Numbered from the stretch's first letter, positions 45,295 to 57,800 are shown. The stretch is DNA of 64,000 bases from Rhipidocladum racemiflorum (GCA_036346355.1 CM070588.1:15361914-15425913); one strand, 5' to 3'. Notes: generated from the sequence alone by a model not told the origin. Translations and numbers: made by a program.

Positions 45295-46436
45295 GTGTGA
45301 CATTATAGAATGTAAAATTAGAGATTTAAAATCTTTGGCTTGAGGTTTACTCGCGTTTTTGAGCCTTTTGAAGTGATGTGTCACCACGGAGTGTCGTAAC
45401 CTTTTAAATGGTGCATGTTAAGGTCAAAAACTTTATGAAATATGGTATGGGAGGTTAAAACCATAAGGTATGGAGGTTAATAGCGTTTCCGGGCCGTTTC
45501 CGGGCCATTTTAGGGGTTTTGGGCCTTTCCGGGGGAGTTTGGGCCTAAGGGAAAGGTCCGTGGGCTTTGGTGGGATGGTGTTCGAGTCCATTTAGGGTAG
45601 GAGTCCTGTTTGGGGGGCCTCCTCCTGCCCTTTTGGGCGTCCTCCCCCTGCCCCTTGCGCCCCAAGTGCCCTAGCCGCCTCCCACACCTCCCCACCTCCT
45701 CCTCTTCATTGCGCCCCCTTTGCCCCCATTGCTCTCCACCTCTCCACCTCTCCACCACCTCTCCTCCACCCCCTTGCTACCCTAGGGTGGCCTCCCCACC
45801 CCTGCATCCTCATGGATCCATACGAGGAGCAAGGATGTAACACCCCAAAATTTTGCTTTTCTTAAATTCATGTGTGATTTGGCACTTTGGTGAATTTTTG
45901 GAATTTTCTGGAATTTATTTGGATTTATTTGGAATTTATTTGAATTTATTCCATGTTGAAATAATTAAAGAATTTAATTTTGCAAATAAAATTTTGTTGG
46001 AAATATTTTATTTGAGTCCAAAATGATCCAGTATTTTCCGAATTTTCTGAATTTTTTCTGAGTCTTTTGCTATTTTTAATGAATTAAATGAATTATTGGG
46101 AATTATTTTAAATATTAAATCGCTGGAAAATCAACTCGAAGTCTAGTATCGTTTCATCCGACCGAAAGTCGGAACCCAGTCGACTCGAGTCCGATTTGAG
46201 CCACGTGACTCGATCAAACCGACTCAAAACCCATCGATCCCAACCGCTGATCAAGATCCACCCCGAGATCCGCCTGCACGGTTCGAGCCAGATCCGGCCT
46301 GATCCGATCGCGCCGCCGATCGCGGGCCGTTGATCGTGCCACGTGGACGGGTACGTCGCCGTTTCCGCCGAGTCCGAGCCGATCGCCACGCGCCGCCGTG
46401 TAGAATTAGGTTTCCGCTGGGCACGAACGCCGAGGC

Positions 46437-46444
46437 TATTTAAA
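46437..46444 (+). promoter_or_regulatory. Putative TATA box of A'' 5' LTR
   Basis: TATTTAAA lies in GAGGCTATTTAAAGCCCTGG, identical in the 3' LTR (55424-55431). It is the only strong TATA-like site near the GC-rich transition, and initiation about 30 bases downstream is expected. Confidence 0.55.
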
Positions 46445-47688
46445 GCCCTGGTCACGCCCGAGGTTGCTCCTCATCCTTGCGCACCCGCCTCGGAGCCATC
46501 TCGCCGCGCCGTTTGCCCAGTGCGAGCTCGCCAGAAGTTGAGCGCCACTCGCCGCGTTTTTGCCTCGCCTCGCCGCCGTTGTCTTCCGCCGAAGGAGCCC
46601 AGATCCGAGTCCCGCTTCAGACGCACAAGAGACCACCCACTTCGGCGAACGACCGAGCGCCGTCGGGCTGCCTGCCGCCGCCTCCGTTTCCGGTGGCCGC
46701 AGCTCCGCCGTCGCCATCGCTCGCGAACTCATACGCCGTCCGATCTTGATCGCGGTTGAGGTGAGTTCACGTGTTCCAAACCCGATTAGATCGACCGCGG
46801 ATCAATATCCAACGGTTCACAATTGCCACGTGCCGAGTAGGATTATTATAGGATTAGATCTCGACCGTCCCGACTAGATCGAACGCCCACGATCATCGAG
46901 TAGTTTCAACGCAGTTAACCCGATCTAATCGCGGCGTTGATTTTCAAACCAACGGTCGAGATTGGCGCCACGTGTCGGGAAGTTGGACCGACGCGCCGCT
47001 GGCCCGATCGCTGGCAGGTAGGACGCCGACACGCTGGGCCCGCGTGTCGAGGGCTCTCATGGCGCCGCAATGGCCGACCAGCTGTTACCGACGCTACCCA
47101 TGACGCAGTGGGTCCCACTGTCGCATCGTGGTGAGCCCGTGACGTCGGCGATGACGTCATCCGAGTGGTCCCACATGTCGGGCCTCACGCGGAGTCGCGG
47201 ATCGTCCACGGTGAGACCCGAGCCGGCGTGGGATCGAGTCCATGGACGGCTGACGCGTGCCAACCAATCGTGAGGCTGCCACGTGTCCATGATGACGCAC
47301 AATAATTAATTTCAGAAAAAGAAATGATTTATTAATTCGAAATATTGATTCCAATTTAGATTCAAACTTCAAACGCTTATAACTTTTAAGCGTTTCAACT
47401 CCGATTTGAGTGAATCAAATTTCTAAATTTGTATAAAATTGAGATCTACCTAAATATGAATTTTATTTCATTTTTGGACTAAAGTTTTTCTCTGCAAAAT
47501 TATTTAATTGATTATTTAAACTTTAAATAATCATAACTTTTAAGGCCTTAACTCCAAATTTGACGATTCAGTTTCTAAAAACTCATAAAATTATGTTCTT
47601 TCTGTTTATGGATTTTATTTGGATGTTTGGATACTTTTGCCTAGTGTTTATTTGTGTATTTGCTATTTGCACGCTTTTACGAGTAGAC

Positions 47689-47817
47689 GTTGAAGCGCCT
47701 AAGGATTCAAGGAGAAGTATTGACTCAGATCCAACTCAAGACCAAGAACAAGTACTTTTTGAAGGCAAGTTGTGCTTTGACCATGTTGATCCTATTTCGA
47801 AATCTATTTTGATTTAA
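47689..47817 (+). other. Conserved small acidic reading frame in A'' 5' LTR
   Basis: The frame VEAPKDS...DPTQDQEQVLFEGKLCFDHVDP ends at the same stop as the frame at 28762-28893 of A'. It is also open upstream as an 85-codon frame from 47560 with a hydrophobic segment, but the upstream part is not matched in A'. The start may instead be an intron acceptor (GAGTAG/AC). In the 3' LTR copy (56689-56818) the first part reads VEVPGRIQGEVLTQ, closer to A'. The frame then shifts at a CAG. Function unknown. Confidence 0.5.
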
Positions 47818-49127
47818 ACTATTGCATGCTAGTTCACAATTAGAAAAATACTTGGTTTAAACATGGGGTTAGATAAATACCAATTTCTGTCAGATGACAC
47901 CTTGATTACTTAAGTATGTGCCATGACCCTTTGTCACCCTAGTTGTGGATTACTAGTTGGACATTATTAGATTGCCAACATGGGTTTAGACCGTTGTAGT
48001 ATAATGCTTAGACCTCAAGCACGTGCTCATGACATGATTTTGGACAATCAAATGTTAATATTGACTTAATGATATATCGAACCTGTTTTGGAAAAGTATC
48101 ATGTGATGTTGATGGCACGTGGTGCATGGTAATCAACCGGGTTTGATAAATGATTTTCGACCGGGCATGTGGCAAAGAGTAATCAGGTGGGCCAGCTTGT
48201 GGCATTGGGAGTGATGTTTTGGTTCTTCGGTAGTCTTGCCCTCGTCACCCTAAGGACTTAACCTTGCAAGCCTTTGAACCGGGTCTAACGTGCAACCACA
48301 TGTCCAGAATGGACGGACCTAGTTGACTAAGTTGCTAATAACGCACTGTGGGACCTCGGGAGGTCAACTACACCCTTTGTGTAAGTTGTACGTGGAGCGT
48401 GTCGGGTCGAGGCCAGGTACCCATCTAACGGTTGATTGGCCTAGACTTCGCCTTAAGCGAAGGGAAGGGTTAGTGCGCACAACCTGGAGGACCACTTGTA
48501 TTGTTAGAGGTTTCCAAAGACTTTGTTACGAACTTCGCCTTTGTGGTGTTTGACTGTATCTTGTGGGTAAAGTGCATAACCTCTGCAGAGTATAGAATCT
48601 ATTCTAATAGCCTGTCCGCTGTATTGACATCGCTCGGAATTACAATAAGGGTTAGATTTTCTCAAAACTAACTTGGATTTGGAAAGTTGGGTTGGTTTAA
48701 TAATGAAGATGATGGAAATGTGGTTTAGGATGGGAAAAAGTTTATTAAAACTTCTTGAAAAGTTATTTATGCTTTACTTATTTCCGCTTTCGAATCTACT
48801 TATATTACTTGTCAAATGTTTCACATCGCAAATATACCTTGAGCTATTCCTTTGTACTAAGCCATGCATATAGTATATTAGCTTGCATTCTCGTGCATGA
48901 CTTACTTTGAGTACTCAAGTACTCACCCTTGCCTCAACACAATATCGCTTGAAGAGAAGATCAGCACTGACTTTGGAGGAGGAACTCCAAGAGATCCGTC
49001 TACTTAGGGGAAGCGAGCCTGGGCCACTTGCCTGTGGTATAATCGATGGCATGCCACGGGTTATTTGATTTTCCATTTGCTATTATTTCTCTTTAATAAG
49101 TTTCGCCTTGCGAGGCATACATTTGCA

Positions 49128-49147
49128 ACTTGACCATAAGGTCAAGT
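49128..49147 (+). promoter_or_regulatory. Hairpin upstream of LTR polyadenylation signal
   Basis: ACTTGACC-ATAA-GGTCAAGT is a perfect 8-bp stem with a 4-base loop, ending 17 bases before AATAAA. The same structure occurs at 1047-1066, 33809-33828 and 58092-58111. In A' both arms changed, but the stem remains through G-U pairs. Confidence 0.65.
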
Positions 49148-49164
49148 AACCGCTTAGTTATTTA

Positions 49165-49170
49165 AATAAA
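49165..49170 (+). terminator. Putative polyadenylation signal of A'' 5' LTR
   Basis: AATAAA in TTTAAATAAAGTACTTTG, about 125 bases from the LTR end, is conserved at 1085-1090 and 58130-58135. It fits the R/U5 boundary of an LTR. Confidence 0.55.
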
Positions 49171-49300
49171 GTACTTTGATAATATCGAATGGTATGATTG
49201 TGATATTTACCGATGTTCGTGTGTGCACTAAGCGCTGCTCCTCGACTAGTGCTGAATACACAGAGGTCCCGGATTTGCAAATTCGGGTCCCGACAGAGAG

Positions 49301-49312
49301 TGGTATCGAGCC
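49301..49312 (+). other. Primer binding site of A''
   Basis: TGGTATCGAGCC lies five bases after the LTR. Compared with TGGTATCAGAGC in families B and C, two bases (AG) are missing. The loss falls in a CAG context, like many other disturbances in A''. Confidence 0.7.
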
Positions 49313-49499
49313 ATACTTGACTCGTAGGCTCAACCCTAGCTAGAATGGTCGTGGTGAGGATAAAACCTATTTTCTAAAACTAAAAATTTGTCAAGATAAA
49401 AATGACATCCTCGACTTATCCCCTTCTCTCTTTCTTGTCTCTTGCTGAAATTTTTTTTCTCTTACCTTGTCACAATTAAAAAATTCCGAGTTCTTACGT

Positions 49500-50150
49500 A
49501 AAGCACTCTTGTGACAGATGGAGGAAGAGTTCAACTCACGCTGATCCGGGAGTTGGTCACGCCCGCGGAACTTTGGCATATGCTTCAGATTCCTGAGATT
49601 TTGAGAAGCCCCAATACCAAGTGGAAGTGATCGACGGATTGATCAAGGCTTGTGACGTAAAGATTGAGGTACCTGCTAGGAAAAAGGGCCAGGCAACGCT
49701 CGATACAATCGACCGCCAGAGATCTACAATGCAGATGGGTATCCAAGAAGTTATCACGACGAGCGACACGGCACATTACCCGTATCACGCCAGAGTTGAG
49801 TACGTGTTCGTTATCATCCGCGCAGCGATAACCTTCTTGACCCGGCGGTCAGATGAGGATGCCACGGTTACGATTGGCACGATTTGTCGCCGCCAGGAGG
49901 ATGTACTAGATAATACAAGCAAGGAGCTGAGTCTGGGCCCAAGGAAATCACGACAGAGAAGAACAGATGGCGGAAGCTCAAGAGTATGTGGCACACCTTC
50001 TACAAGGATTGACGAGTTGGAGATGACCTTGTACGGACCAGACCTCAGAGCCAAGACTGAGCTACACGCAGCTGCATCCGAGGAGTCGATCTCGATGAGG
50101 ACACCGCTTCTTCGACTACCATAGAGGACACAATTGCTGGACATGGCAAT
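49500..50150 (+). pseudogene. Pre-gag ORF of A''
   Basis: The longest intact part is 49621-50124 (167 codons). It includes YPYHARVEYVF, ITFLTRRSDEDATVTIGTIC and TRIDELEMT. It is positioned like the pre-gag ORF of element C but I see no clear sequence relation between the two. The end matches 13740-13790 of A'. Upstream bases from about 49500 may encode more in other frames. The product is unknown. Confidence 0.5.
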
Positions 50151-50479
50151 CGCTTACGCCTATGCCACAAAGAACTGCATCTGTGCCGTGGAGGTTTTCT
50201 CGATGAGTGAGCATAGGTTCTATAGTGAGACTCCTTCGCCGAAGTCACGCGTCATAGAATAAAGAGTCACCATTTAGGCGCCGACTCGAGTTAGTCTGAT
50301 TTGGATTTGTTTTGTTCACGAGTGTGCAGATGTGTTGCAAGGCCCTAGGCATTGTAAGCAGCCATACCAAGTTATTAATAATAAAGTTGGACCTTAAAGT
50401 TACACCTTCGCTCCGAATAAGTTCCATATTACTTGTCTATTCTTGTTTCCTCTCATCTCTAAACCTAGAGCAAATCGAG

Positions 50480-51600
50480 ATGGTGAACACCCGTGGAAAC
50501 TTTGGAAGCAATGGAGTGGTTCTCGCCAGCAGAAAACCCCAATGAGGGAGCACCAAAGATCCGCCACTGGATATGCAGAATTTCGAGCTTTTCTTGCTGC
50601 CCGGACTCGCTTGATGCATGCTATGATGCAACAAATGCAACACGCCACCGCTCAAAGCCACGCTAATCAAGTTAATCGTGACCACGCCAGTATACAAGGT
50701 CAGCTGTGAGTTCATGAGAACTCACCCACCCACTTTCTCTGGGAATGCCAATCCATTGGAGGCCGAAGACCGGTTAAGGTCAACGAGAGGAAGCTACACA
50801 TAGCTCAATGCATAGGAAATGAGAAGGTACTCTACGCTTCTCATCACCGGAAGGAACAACGCCGAATGGTGGAGAACTTCGTGCACGCATAGAGAACCCT
50901 CAAGATATCACTTGGGAAGAGTTCATACCAGATTCCGACAGTATCACGTGCCTGGAAGGAATCATGGACCTTAAGAAGGAGGAGTTCGTGAGTTAATCAA
51001 GCAAGGTAATCACCGGTGTCCGACTACCTGAACAAGTTCACACCTAGCACGCTACGCACTTTCGAGATGTAGCGCATGTATAAATCCGGCATACTCGCTT
51101 TATGAAGGGACTTAACTCAGATTGCAGTAGGATTGATCACCCACACCTTTCCAGATTTCCAAGAGTTGGTGAATAAGGCGCTTATTCTTGAGGACAAGCG
51201 CAAGGAACTGGATGAGAACAGAAGCGCAGGATGCAACAAAGAAGGATCACGCCAGTGAACGCATATACCGAGAGTTGCACCAAATCAATTCTTCGATTCC
51301 AACCACGCACGCAACAAGGACACCACCCCCAGACCAAGACCTTAATCGTAACTACCGACCCAGCCCCGCTTAGAAACGCTTACTCCAGGCAAGAAAGAAG
51401 GAACAAGGAGACGCCATATAACCGCAGAACGAGCCGTGACACTTTTGCCAACATTGTCCAAGAAGACAAAGCAGGAGGACCCTGGGCCGCTTCAATCTAG
51501 AACCACCCCAGCTAGACGCCAAGCACCAGAGCCACACCCCATCGACCGTGGTGAGAGGCCGAGTCAACTATGTCACCGCAGATGCCTCAGAATGGCGACT
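50480..51600 (+). pseudogene. A'' gag
   Basis: The start at 50480 gives MVNTRGNFGSNG as in A'. Capsid blocks recognisable in shifting frames include RTHPPTFSGNANPLEAED, a tryptophan-rich block near 50870 and a block near 50975. A zinc knuckle is scrambled near 51440-51480. At least six frame changes occur in 1.1 kb. This is broken as written; some shifts may be sequencing error. Confidence 0.8.
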
Positions 51601-53300
51601 GACGCCAGATCTTGGGTAAGTTACTTGTTAACCCGCACTCGCAATGCTTTGTTTGACTCGAGCTTCAGATTCGCTTGTTTTGCAAGGCTTTGCTACTAGA
51701 AATGATTTGAGGATTGCAAGACTTAAGTGCATGCTTTTAGTTCAAACCCTGGTTCAACTCCGAACGAAAGTAGGATGTTCCGGGTGAGAATACTAATAGA
51801 TGGAATAGAGTTCTAGCAAACCTTATAATTTTGGAGACCTGCACTTGGACGTCATATTGGGAATGGATTGGTTATCCAAGCACAAGGCCGTATTGGATTG
51901 TGGACGAAGGACTATCTCGCTGAGAGCCCGTGTGGGAAGAAAGTGGAATTCCAAGCCACCGCAGCTAGAGATGGACAGCTGATGGTAAACAAAGATCAAG
52001 GCAATCAGCATAGATGATGTCTCAAAGAGTGAATGAGTACCCCGACGCTTTTTCCCGAAGATCTACCTCGGTATGCCGCGACGACAGGACATAGAGTTTG
52101 TGATAGAGCTTGTACTGGTACAAAGACCGAGCAGCAAAGAGACTCCTATCGGATGTCCACCGAGGAGTTGGTAGAAATGAAGAAACAAATAGAAGAGTTA
52201 ATGGAGAAAGGATTTATCGGACTCAAGTTAGCCAGCACCGCTTTGTTTATCAAGAAGAAGGACGGGAGTTTCGTGATGTGCATTGACTACCGCGGCACTC
52301 AACGAAGTCACCGAAGAATAAGTATCCGCTACTCAGATTGATGATTTGTTTGATCACCTGAGAGGAGCCGGAGTTTTCTCCAAGATCGATCTGAGATCGG
52401 GATACCATCAGTTGAAGATCCGATCAGTAAGATATTTCAAGATCAGATTTCGCCAAGATATGGACATTACGAAGCCATTTACGCTATGTCCTTTGATCGA
52501 TTAAATGCGCCACTTATTTCATGAATATGATGAATAAGGTGTTCATGGAATATTTGACAAGTTTGTCGTCGTGTTCATAGACTATATCCTAATCTACTCC
52601 AAGACAGTGAACATGCCGAACACTTAAGGCGAGTTTTTGGAAAAGTCGGTGGAATCAAGAACTTTTCGCCAAGTTCAGCAAGTGTGAGTTTTGGAAGGAT
52701 AAGGTAGAATTCCTCGGACATGTAATGACCGCATGAAGTCGCCGAGATCCAAGCAAAGTAGAATCCGTGTTACATTGGGAGCACCAAGATCAGACTCAGA
52801 TTCGAGTTTCCTTGGAATGGCAGATACTACCGCTGCTTTCATCGAAGGCTCGACAATTGCGAAACCTCTACGAATCAAGAAGGAAAAGAAGTTTGCATGG
52901 ACGCCGAGAATGTGAGAAAGGATTTCGGGAGTCAAGAAGCGATTGACATCAACGACCGGTGTTAGTTCTACCTGGACGTTGCTCAAAGCTTCGATATTAT
53001 TGTGACGCGATCGCGCCAAGGACTTGGATGTGTGCGATGCAGGATGGAAAGGTCGCCGCTATGCATCAAGGCGCTTGAGGCCGCATGAGGAAAATTATCC
53101 GACACATGACTTAGAGTTAGCCGTGAGTGCATGCTTTGAAGATATGGCGTCTACTATCTCGATTGGAAGCAGTGTGAAGTGTATACGGATCATAAGAGTT
53201 TTACATATTCACCCAATGATCTCGGACATGAGGCGTGAGGAGATGGTTAGAGTTAATCAAGGACTACAATGTTGGAATCCATTATGTGAGGATTTTCTAA
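51600..53300 (+). pseudogene. A'' protease, reverse transcriptase and RNase H
   Basis: Protease-side block ILGMDWLSKHKAVLDCGR lies near 51855. RT blocks YRMSTEELVEMKKQIEEL, IKKKDGSFVMCIDYR and the catalytic block near 52575 follow. The last reads FIDYILIYSK, with Tyr for the second catalytic Asp of FIDD. RNase H remnants include RRLRPHEENYPTHDLELAVS near 53065. Frames change every 50-200 bases. Confidence 0.82.
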
Positions 53301-54815
53301 AATGAAGATTGAGGTAGTACCTAAGCGGATTCTTGGCCGCATTAGAAGTAAAGCCTACTCCTAGAGGATCGATCCGAGAAGGATGTAAGGATGATGACAA
53401 GATCCGCAGGATTAAGTCCATCAAGGAGGAAGGCAAGGCAAGAGACTTCAAGTTGGATGAGCAAGGCACGCTGTGGATGAAGGATCGCATTTGTGTGCCT
53501 AACAAAAGGAGTTAAAGCAGCGATTCCGAAGAAGCCCATGACTCCAAGTACTCAATTCATCCTGGAAGCGCCAAGATGTATCAGATCTCGAAGGAGAGAT
53601 TCGTGGCCGAGTATGAAACGTGAAGTTGCCGAGCATGTTGCATTGTGCGACGTATGCCGTAGAGTCAAGGCAATGCATCGAGAGACCAAGGCCAGGATTG
53701 CTACACCATTAAAATACCTGAGTGGAAGTGGGAGGAAATCGGAATGGATTTCATTACCGGTTTGCCGAAGACTCAAGGAGGTTATGACTCCATATGGGTT
53801 ATAGTGGATCGCTTGACCAAGGTAGCTCATTTTATCCTCGTGAAGACCACTTACTCGAGATAAATTAGCAGTAATTGTACATGATCGATTGTCTGCTTGC
53901 ACGGAGTGCCAAAGAGGATTGTATCGACAGAGGTACCCAATTTACCTCAAGGTTCGAATAAGTTGCATGAAGCCATGGGAACCCGCTTTGAACTTCAAGA
54001 TGCTCTTATCATCCACGTATCGGATGGACAGACCGAAAAGAGTCAACCGTATTCTCGGAGGATATGTTGAGAGCTTGTGTATTAGCTTATGCTACCTCTT
54101 GGGATAAGAGTTTACCGTATGCCGAGTTCGGCCATACAACAATAGTTATCAAAGGCTAGTTTACAGATGTCACCTTTTGAGGCAATGTATGGTCGACTTC
54201 GCCGGACGCCATTGAATTGGAATGAGACCGCGAGCGCTGTCTTTGGGCCTGATATTCTTCAAGAGGTCAAGAGCATCGCCATGATTAGGGAAAGGTTGAA
54301 GATAGCCCAATCTCAACAGAAGAGTTATGTCGACAATCGCCGCCGAGATTTGAGTTTTGGAACCAGAAGACTTTGTATACCTCGAGTTACGCCTCTCGTG
54401 GAGTTAAGAGGTTCCATGCCAAAGGGAAACTCTCGCACCCTGCTATGTTGGACCATTTAAGATTTTGAGTCGCAGAGGCTAAGTTGCTTACCAGGAGTTG
54501 CCACAACAAGCAAGGTGAGTGCATGATGTATTCCATGTCCCTTGAAGAAGTGTCTTCGAAGTTCCGAGGAATACACCGCTAGAGTTAATTGAGTTGCAAG
54601 AGGACTTGACTTATATGAGCATCCCGTGAGGATTCTAGACACAATGGATCGAGAGACCAGGAAATAAGTCAACCCGTTCAGAGAGTTCAAATTGGAGCAA
54701 CCATGCAGAGCGAGCTGACTTTGGGAGCCTTGAAGAGGATTTGAAGAAAGAGTTTCCAAACCTATTCCTTTAGTAAGCCTCAATCTCTGGACTAGATTCT
54801 ATTAAGGGGGAGGTT
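53300..54815 (+). pseudogene. A'' integrase, chromodomain-like tail and polypurine tract
   Basis: Recognisable blocks are RRIKSIKEEGKARDFKLDEQ, the zinc-binding module near 53540-53660, GMDFITGLPK-like sequence near 53745, SLQMSPFEAMYGRLRRTPL near 54160 and a tail near 54660-54772 with a SNH...ELTW chromodomain-like motif, similar to the tail of element C. TAAGGGGGAGG (54803-54813) is the polypurine tract next to the 3' LTR. The coding part is broken by frequent shifts. Confidence 0.82.
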
Positions 54816-57800
54816 TGTAACACCCTCAAAATTTTGCTTTTCTTAAATTCATGTGTGATTTGGCACTTGGTGAATTTTGGAATTTTTCTGAATTTATTTG
54901 GATTTATTTGGAATTTATTTGAATTTATTCCATTTTGAAATAATTAAAGAATTTAATTTTGCAAATAAAATTTTGTTGGAAATATTTTATTTGAGTCCAA
55001 AATGATCCAAAGTATTTTCCAATTTTTCCGAATTTTTCTCGAAGTCTTTTGCTATTTTTAATGAATTAAATGAATTATTGGGAATTATTTTAAATATTAA
55101 ATCGCTGGAAAATCAACTCGAGTCTAGTATCGCTCATCCGGATCGAAAGTCGCGGAACCCTAGTCGGACTCGAGTCCGACTCCGAGCCACGCGTGACTCG
55201 ATCAAACCTCAAAACCCTAATCGATCCCAACCGTTGGATCAAGATCCAACGGCCGAGATCCGCCAGTTGAGCCAGATCCGCCCGGATCCGATCGCGACGC
55301 GATCGCGGGCCGTTGATCGTGCTAATGCGGACGGCCGTATCGCGTCTCGTCTCGCCGAGTCCGAAAGCCGATCACGCCGCGCCCGCCGCAGAATTAGGTT
55401 TCGCCTCGCACGAACGCCGAGGCTATTTAAAGCCCTGGTCACGCCCGAGGTTGCCCTCATCCTGCGCACTCCGTTCTCGAGCCATCTCGCCCGAGCCGCC
55501 GCCGTTATTGCCGCAAGGCGAGCTCGCCGTAGTTGAGCGCCACTCCGCCATGTTTTTGCCCTGCCTCGCCGCCGTCCGTTGTCTTCCGGCCGGAAAGAGC
55601 CTGCATCCGAGTCCCCGCTTCGAGACGCACCCAAGAGACCACCCACTTCGCCGAACGACCTTTAGCGCCGCCGGGCTCGCCGTCGTTTCGTCTCCGGTGG
55701 CCGCAGCCCGGCTGCCATCGCCCTATCGCGCGAACTCGTGCGCCGTCCGATCTTGATCGTGCGGTTGAGGTGAGTTCACGTGTTCCAAACCCGATTAGAT
55801 CTGGACCGCTGGATCAATATCCAACGTGTTCACAACCGCGCGTCGTAGTAGTGATTATTATAGGATTAGATCCGACCGTCCGATCTAGATCGAACGCCCA
55901 CGATCATCGAGTAGTTTCAACGCAGCACCTCTGGATCTAATCGCGGGTGATTTTCAAACCAACGGTCGATTGCGCACGTGTCGGGAAGTTGGACCGACGC
56001 AGCCGGGCCGTCCACGCCACGTGTGGCAGGACGCGACACGCGGGCCCGCGTCGGAGGGCTCCGCGATGGCAACGACGCCACTGCCCAAGCGGCGCCACCC
56101 ATGACGTCACAGTGGGTCCCACTGCCAAGATTGCGAGCCCGCCGACGGCCGGCCGATGACGCTATCCGAGTGGTCCCACATGTCGGGCCTCACGTGGAGT
56201 CGTGGGACGGGGTCCACTGTGAGACCCGAGCCGAAAGGACCTAGTCCATGGACCGGCGGACGTCGCCAACCAATCGAGGCTGCCACGTGTCCATGATGAC
56301 GCACAATTAATTTCCGAAAAGAAATGATTTATTAATTGAAATATTGATTCAAATTTAGATTCAAACTTCAAACGCTTTATAACTTTATGCTTCAACTCCG
56401 ATTTGAGTGATTCAAATTTCTAAATTTGTATAAAATTGAGATCTACCTAAATATGAATTTTATTTAATTTTTGACTAAAGTTTTTCTCTGCAAAATTATT
56501 TAATTGATTATTTAAACTTTAAATAATCATAACTTTTTGGCGCTCTTAACTCCAAATTTGACGATTCCGGTTTCTAAAAACTCATAAAATTATGTTCTTT
56601 CTGTTTATGGATTTTATTTGGATGTTTGGATACTTTTTGCCTAGTGTTTATTTGTGTATTTGCTATTTGCACGCTTTTACGAGTAGACGTTGAAGTGCCT
56701 GGAAGGATTCAAGGAGAAGTATTGACTCAGATCCAACTCAAGACCAAGAACAAGTACTTTTTGAAGGCAAGTTGTGCTTTGACCATGTTGATCCTATTTC
56801 AAATCTATTTTGATTTAAACTATTGCATGCTAGTTCAATTAGAAAAATACTTGGTTTAAACATGGGGTTAGATAAATACCAATTTGTCGATGACACCTTG
56901 ATTACTTAAGTATGTGCCATGACCCTTTGTCACCCTAGTTGTGGATTACTAGTTGGACATTATTAGATTGCCAACATGGGTTTAGACCGTTGTAGTATAC
57001 GCTTAGACTACACGTGCTCATGACATGATTTTGGACAATCAAATGTTAATATTGACTTAATGATATATCGAACCTCGCTTTTGGAAAAGTATCATGTGAT
57101 GTTGATGGCACGTGGTGCATGGTAATCAACTGGGTTTGATAAACAGCCAAGGCATGTGGCAAAGAGTAATCAGGGCCGGGCCAGGGCATTGGGAGTGATG
57201 TTTTGGTTCTTCTAGTCTTGCTCTGGTCACCCTAAGGACTTAACCTTGCAAGCCTTTGAACTGGTCTAACGTGCAACCACATGTCTCAGTAATGGGACGG
57301 ACCTAGCTTGACTAAGTTGCTAATAACGCACTGCGGGACTCGGAGGTCAACTACACCCTTGTGTAAGTTGTACGGAGCGCCGGGCTGAGGCCAGGTACCC
57401 ATCTAACGGTTGATTGGCCTAGACTTCGCCTTAGCGAAGGGAAGGGTTAGTGCGCAAACCTGTGAGGACCACTTGTATTGTTAGAGGTTTCGAAGACTTT
57501 GTTACTGAACTCGCCTTTGTGGTGTTTGACTCAGATCTTGTGGGTAAAGTGCATAACCTCTGCAGAGTATAGAATCTATTCGAATAGCCGTGGTCCGCGT
57601 ATTGACATCGCCGAATTACAAATAAGGGTTAGATTTTCTCAAAAATAACTTGGATTTGAAAGTTGTTGGTTTAATAATGAAGATGATGGAAATGTGGTTT
57701 AGGATGGGGAAAAAGTTTATTAAAACTTCTTGAAAAGTTATTTATGCTTTACTTATTTCTCACGCTGAATCTACTTATATTACTTGTCAATGTCAAGCAT

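Larger units (their letters stand above)
45836..49295 (+). repeat. A'' 5' LTR
   Basis: In order it has an AT-rich start, a GC-rich block with TATTTAAA (46437-46444) as probable TATA box, a splice-donor-like GAG/GTGAGT at 46761, a long AT-rich tract, an acceptor-like TAG before 47687 with a conserved reading frame (47689-47817), the palindrome CTCTGCAGAG (48581-48590), a hairpin (49128-49147) and AATAAA (49165-49170). If TATA and AATAAA are used, the repeated R region is about 2.7 kb. Large GC-rich frames around 46343-46759 are open on both strands and are not called as genes. Confidence 0.92.

Noticed and set aside
46343..46759. Long GC-rich open frames on both strands in the A'' 5' LTR (also 55078-55940 in the 3' LTR)
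   Set aside because: Several overlapping frames are open at once because the block is GC-rich, and they are not kept in frame between the two LTRs. Kept only as a possible untranslated exon in the findings.
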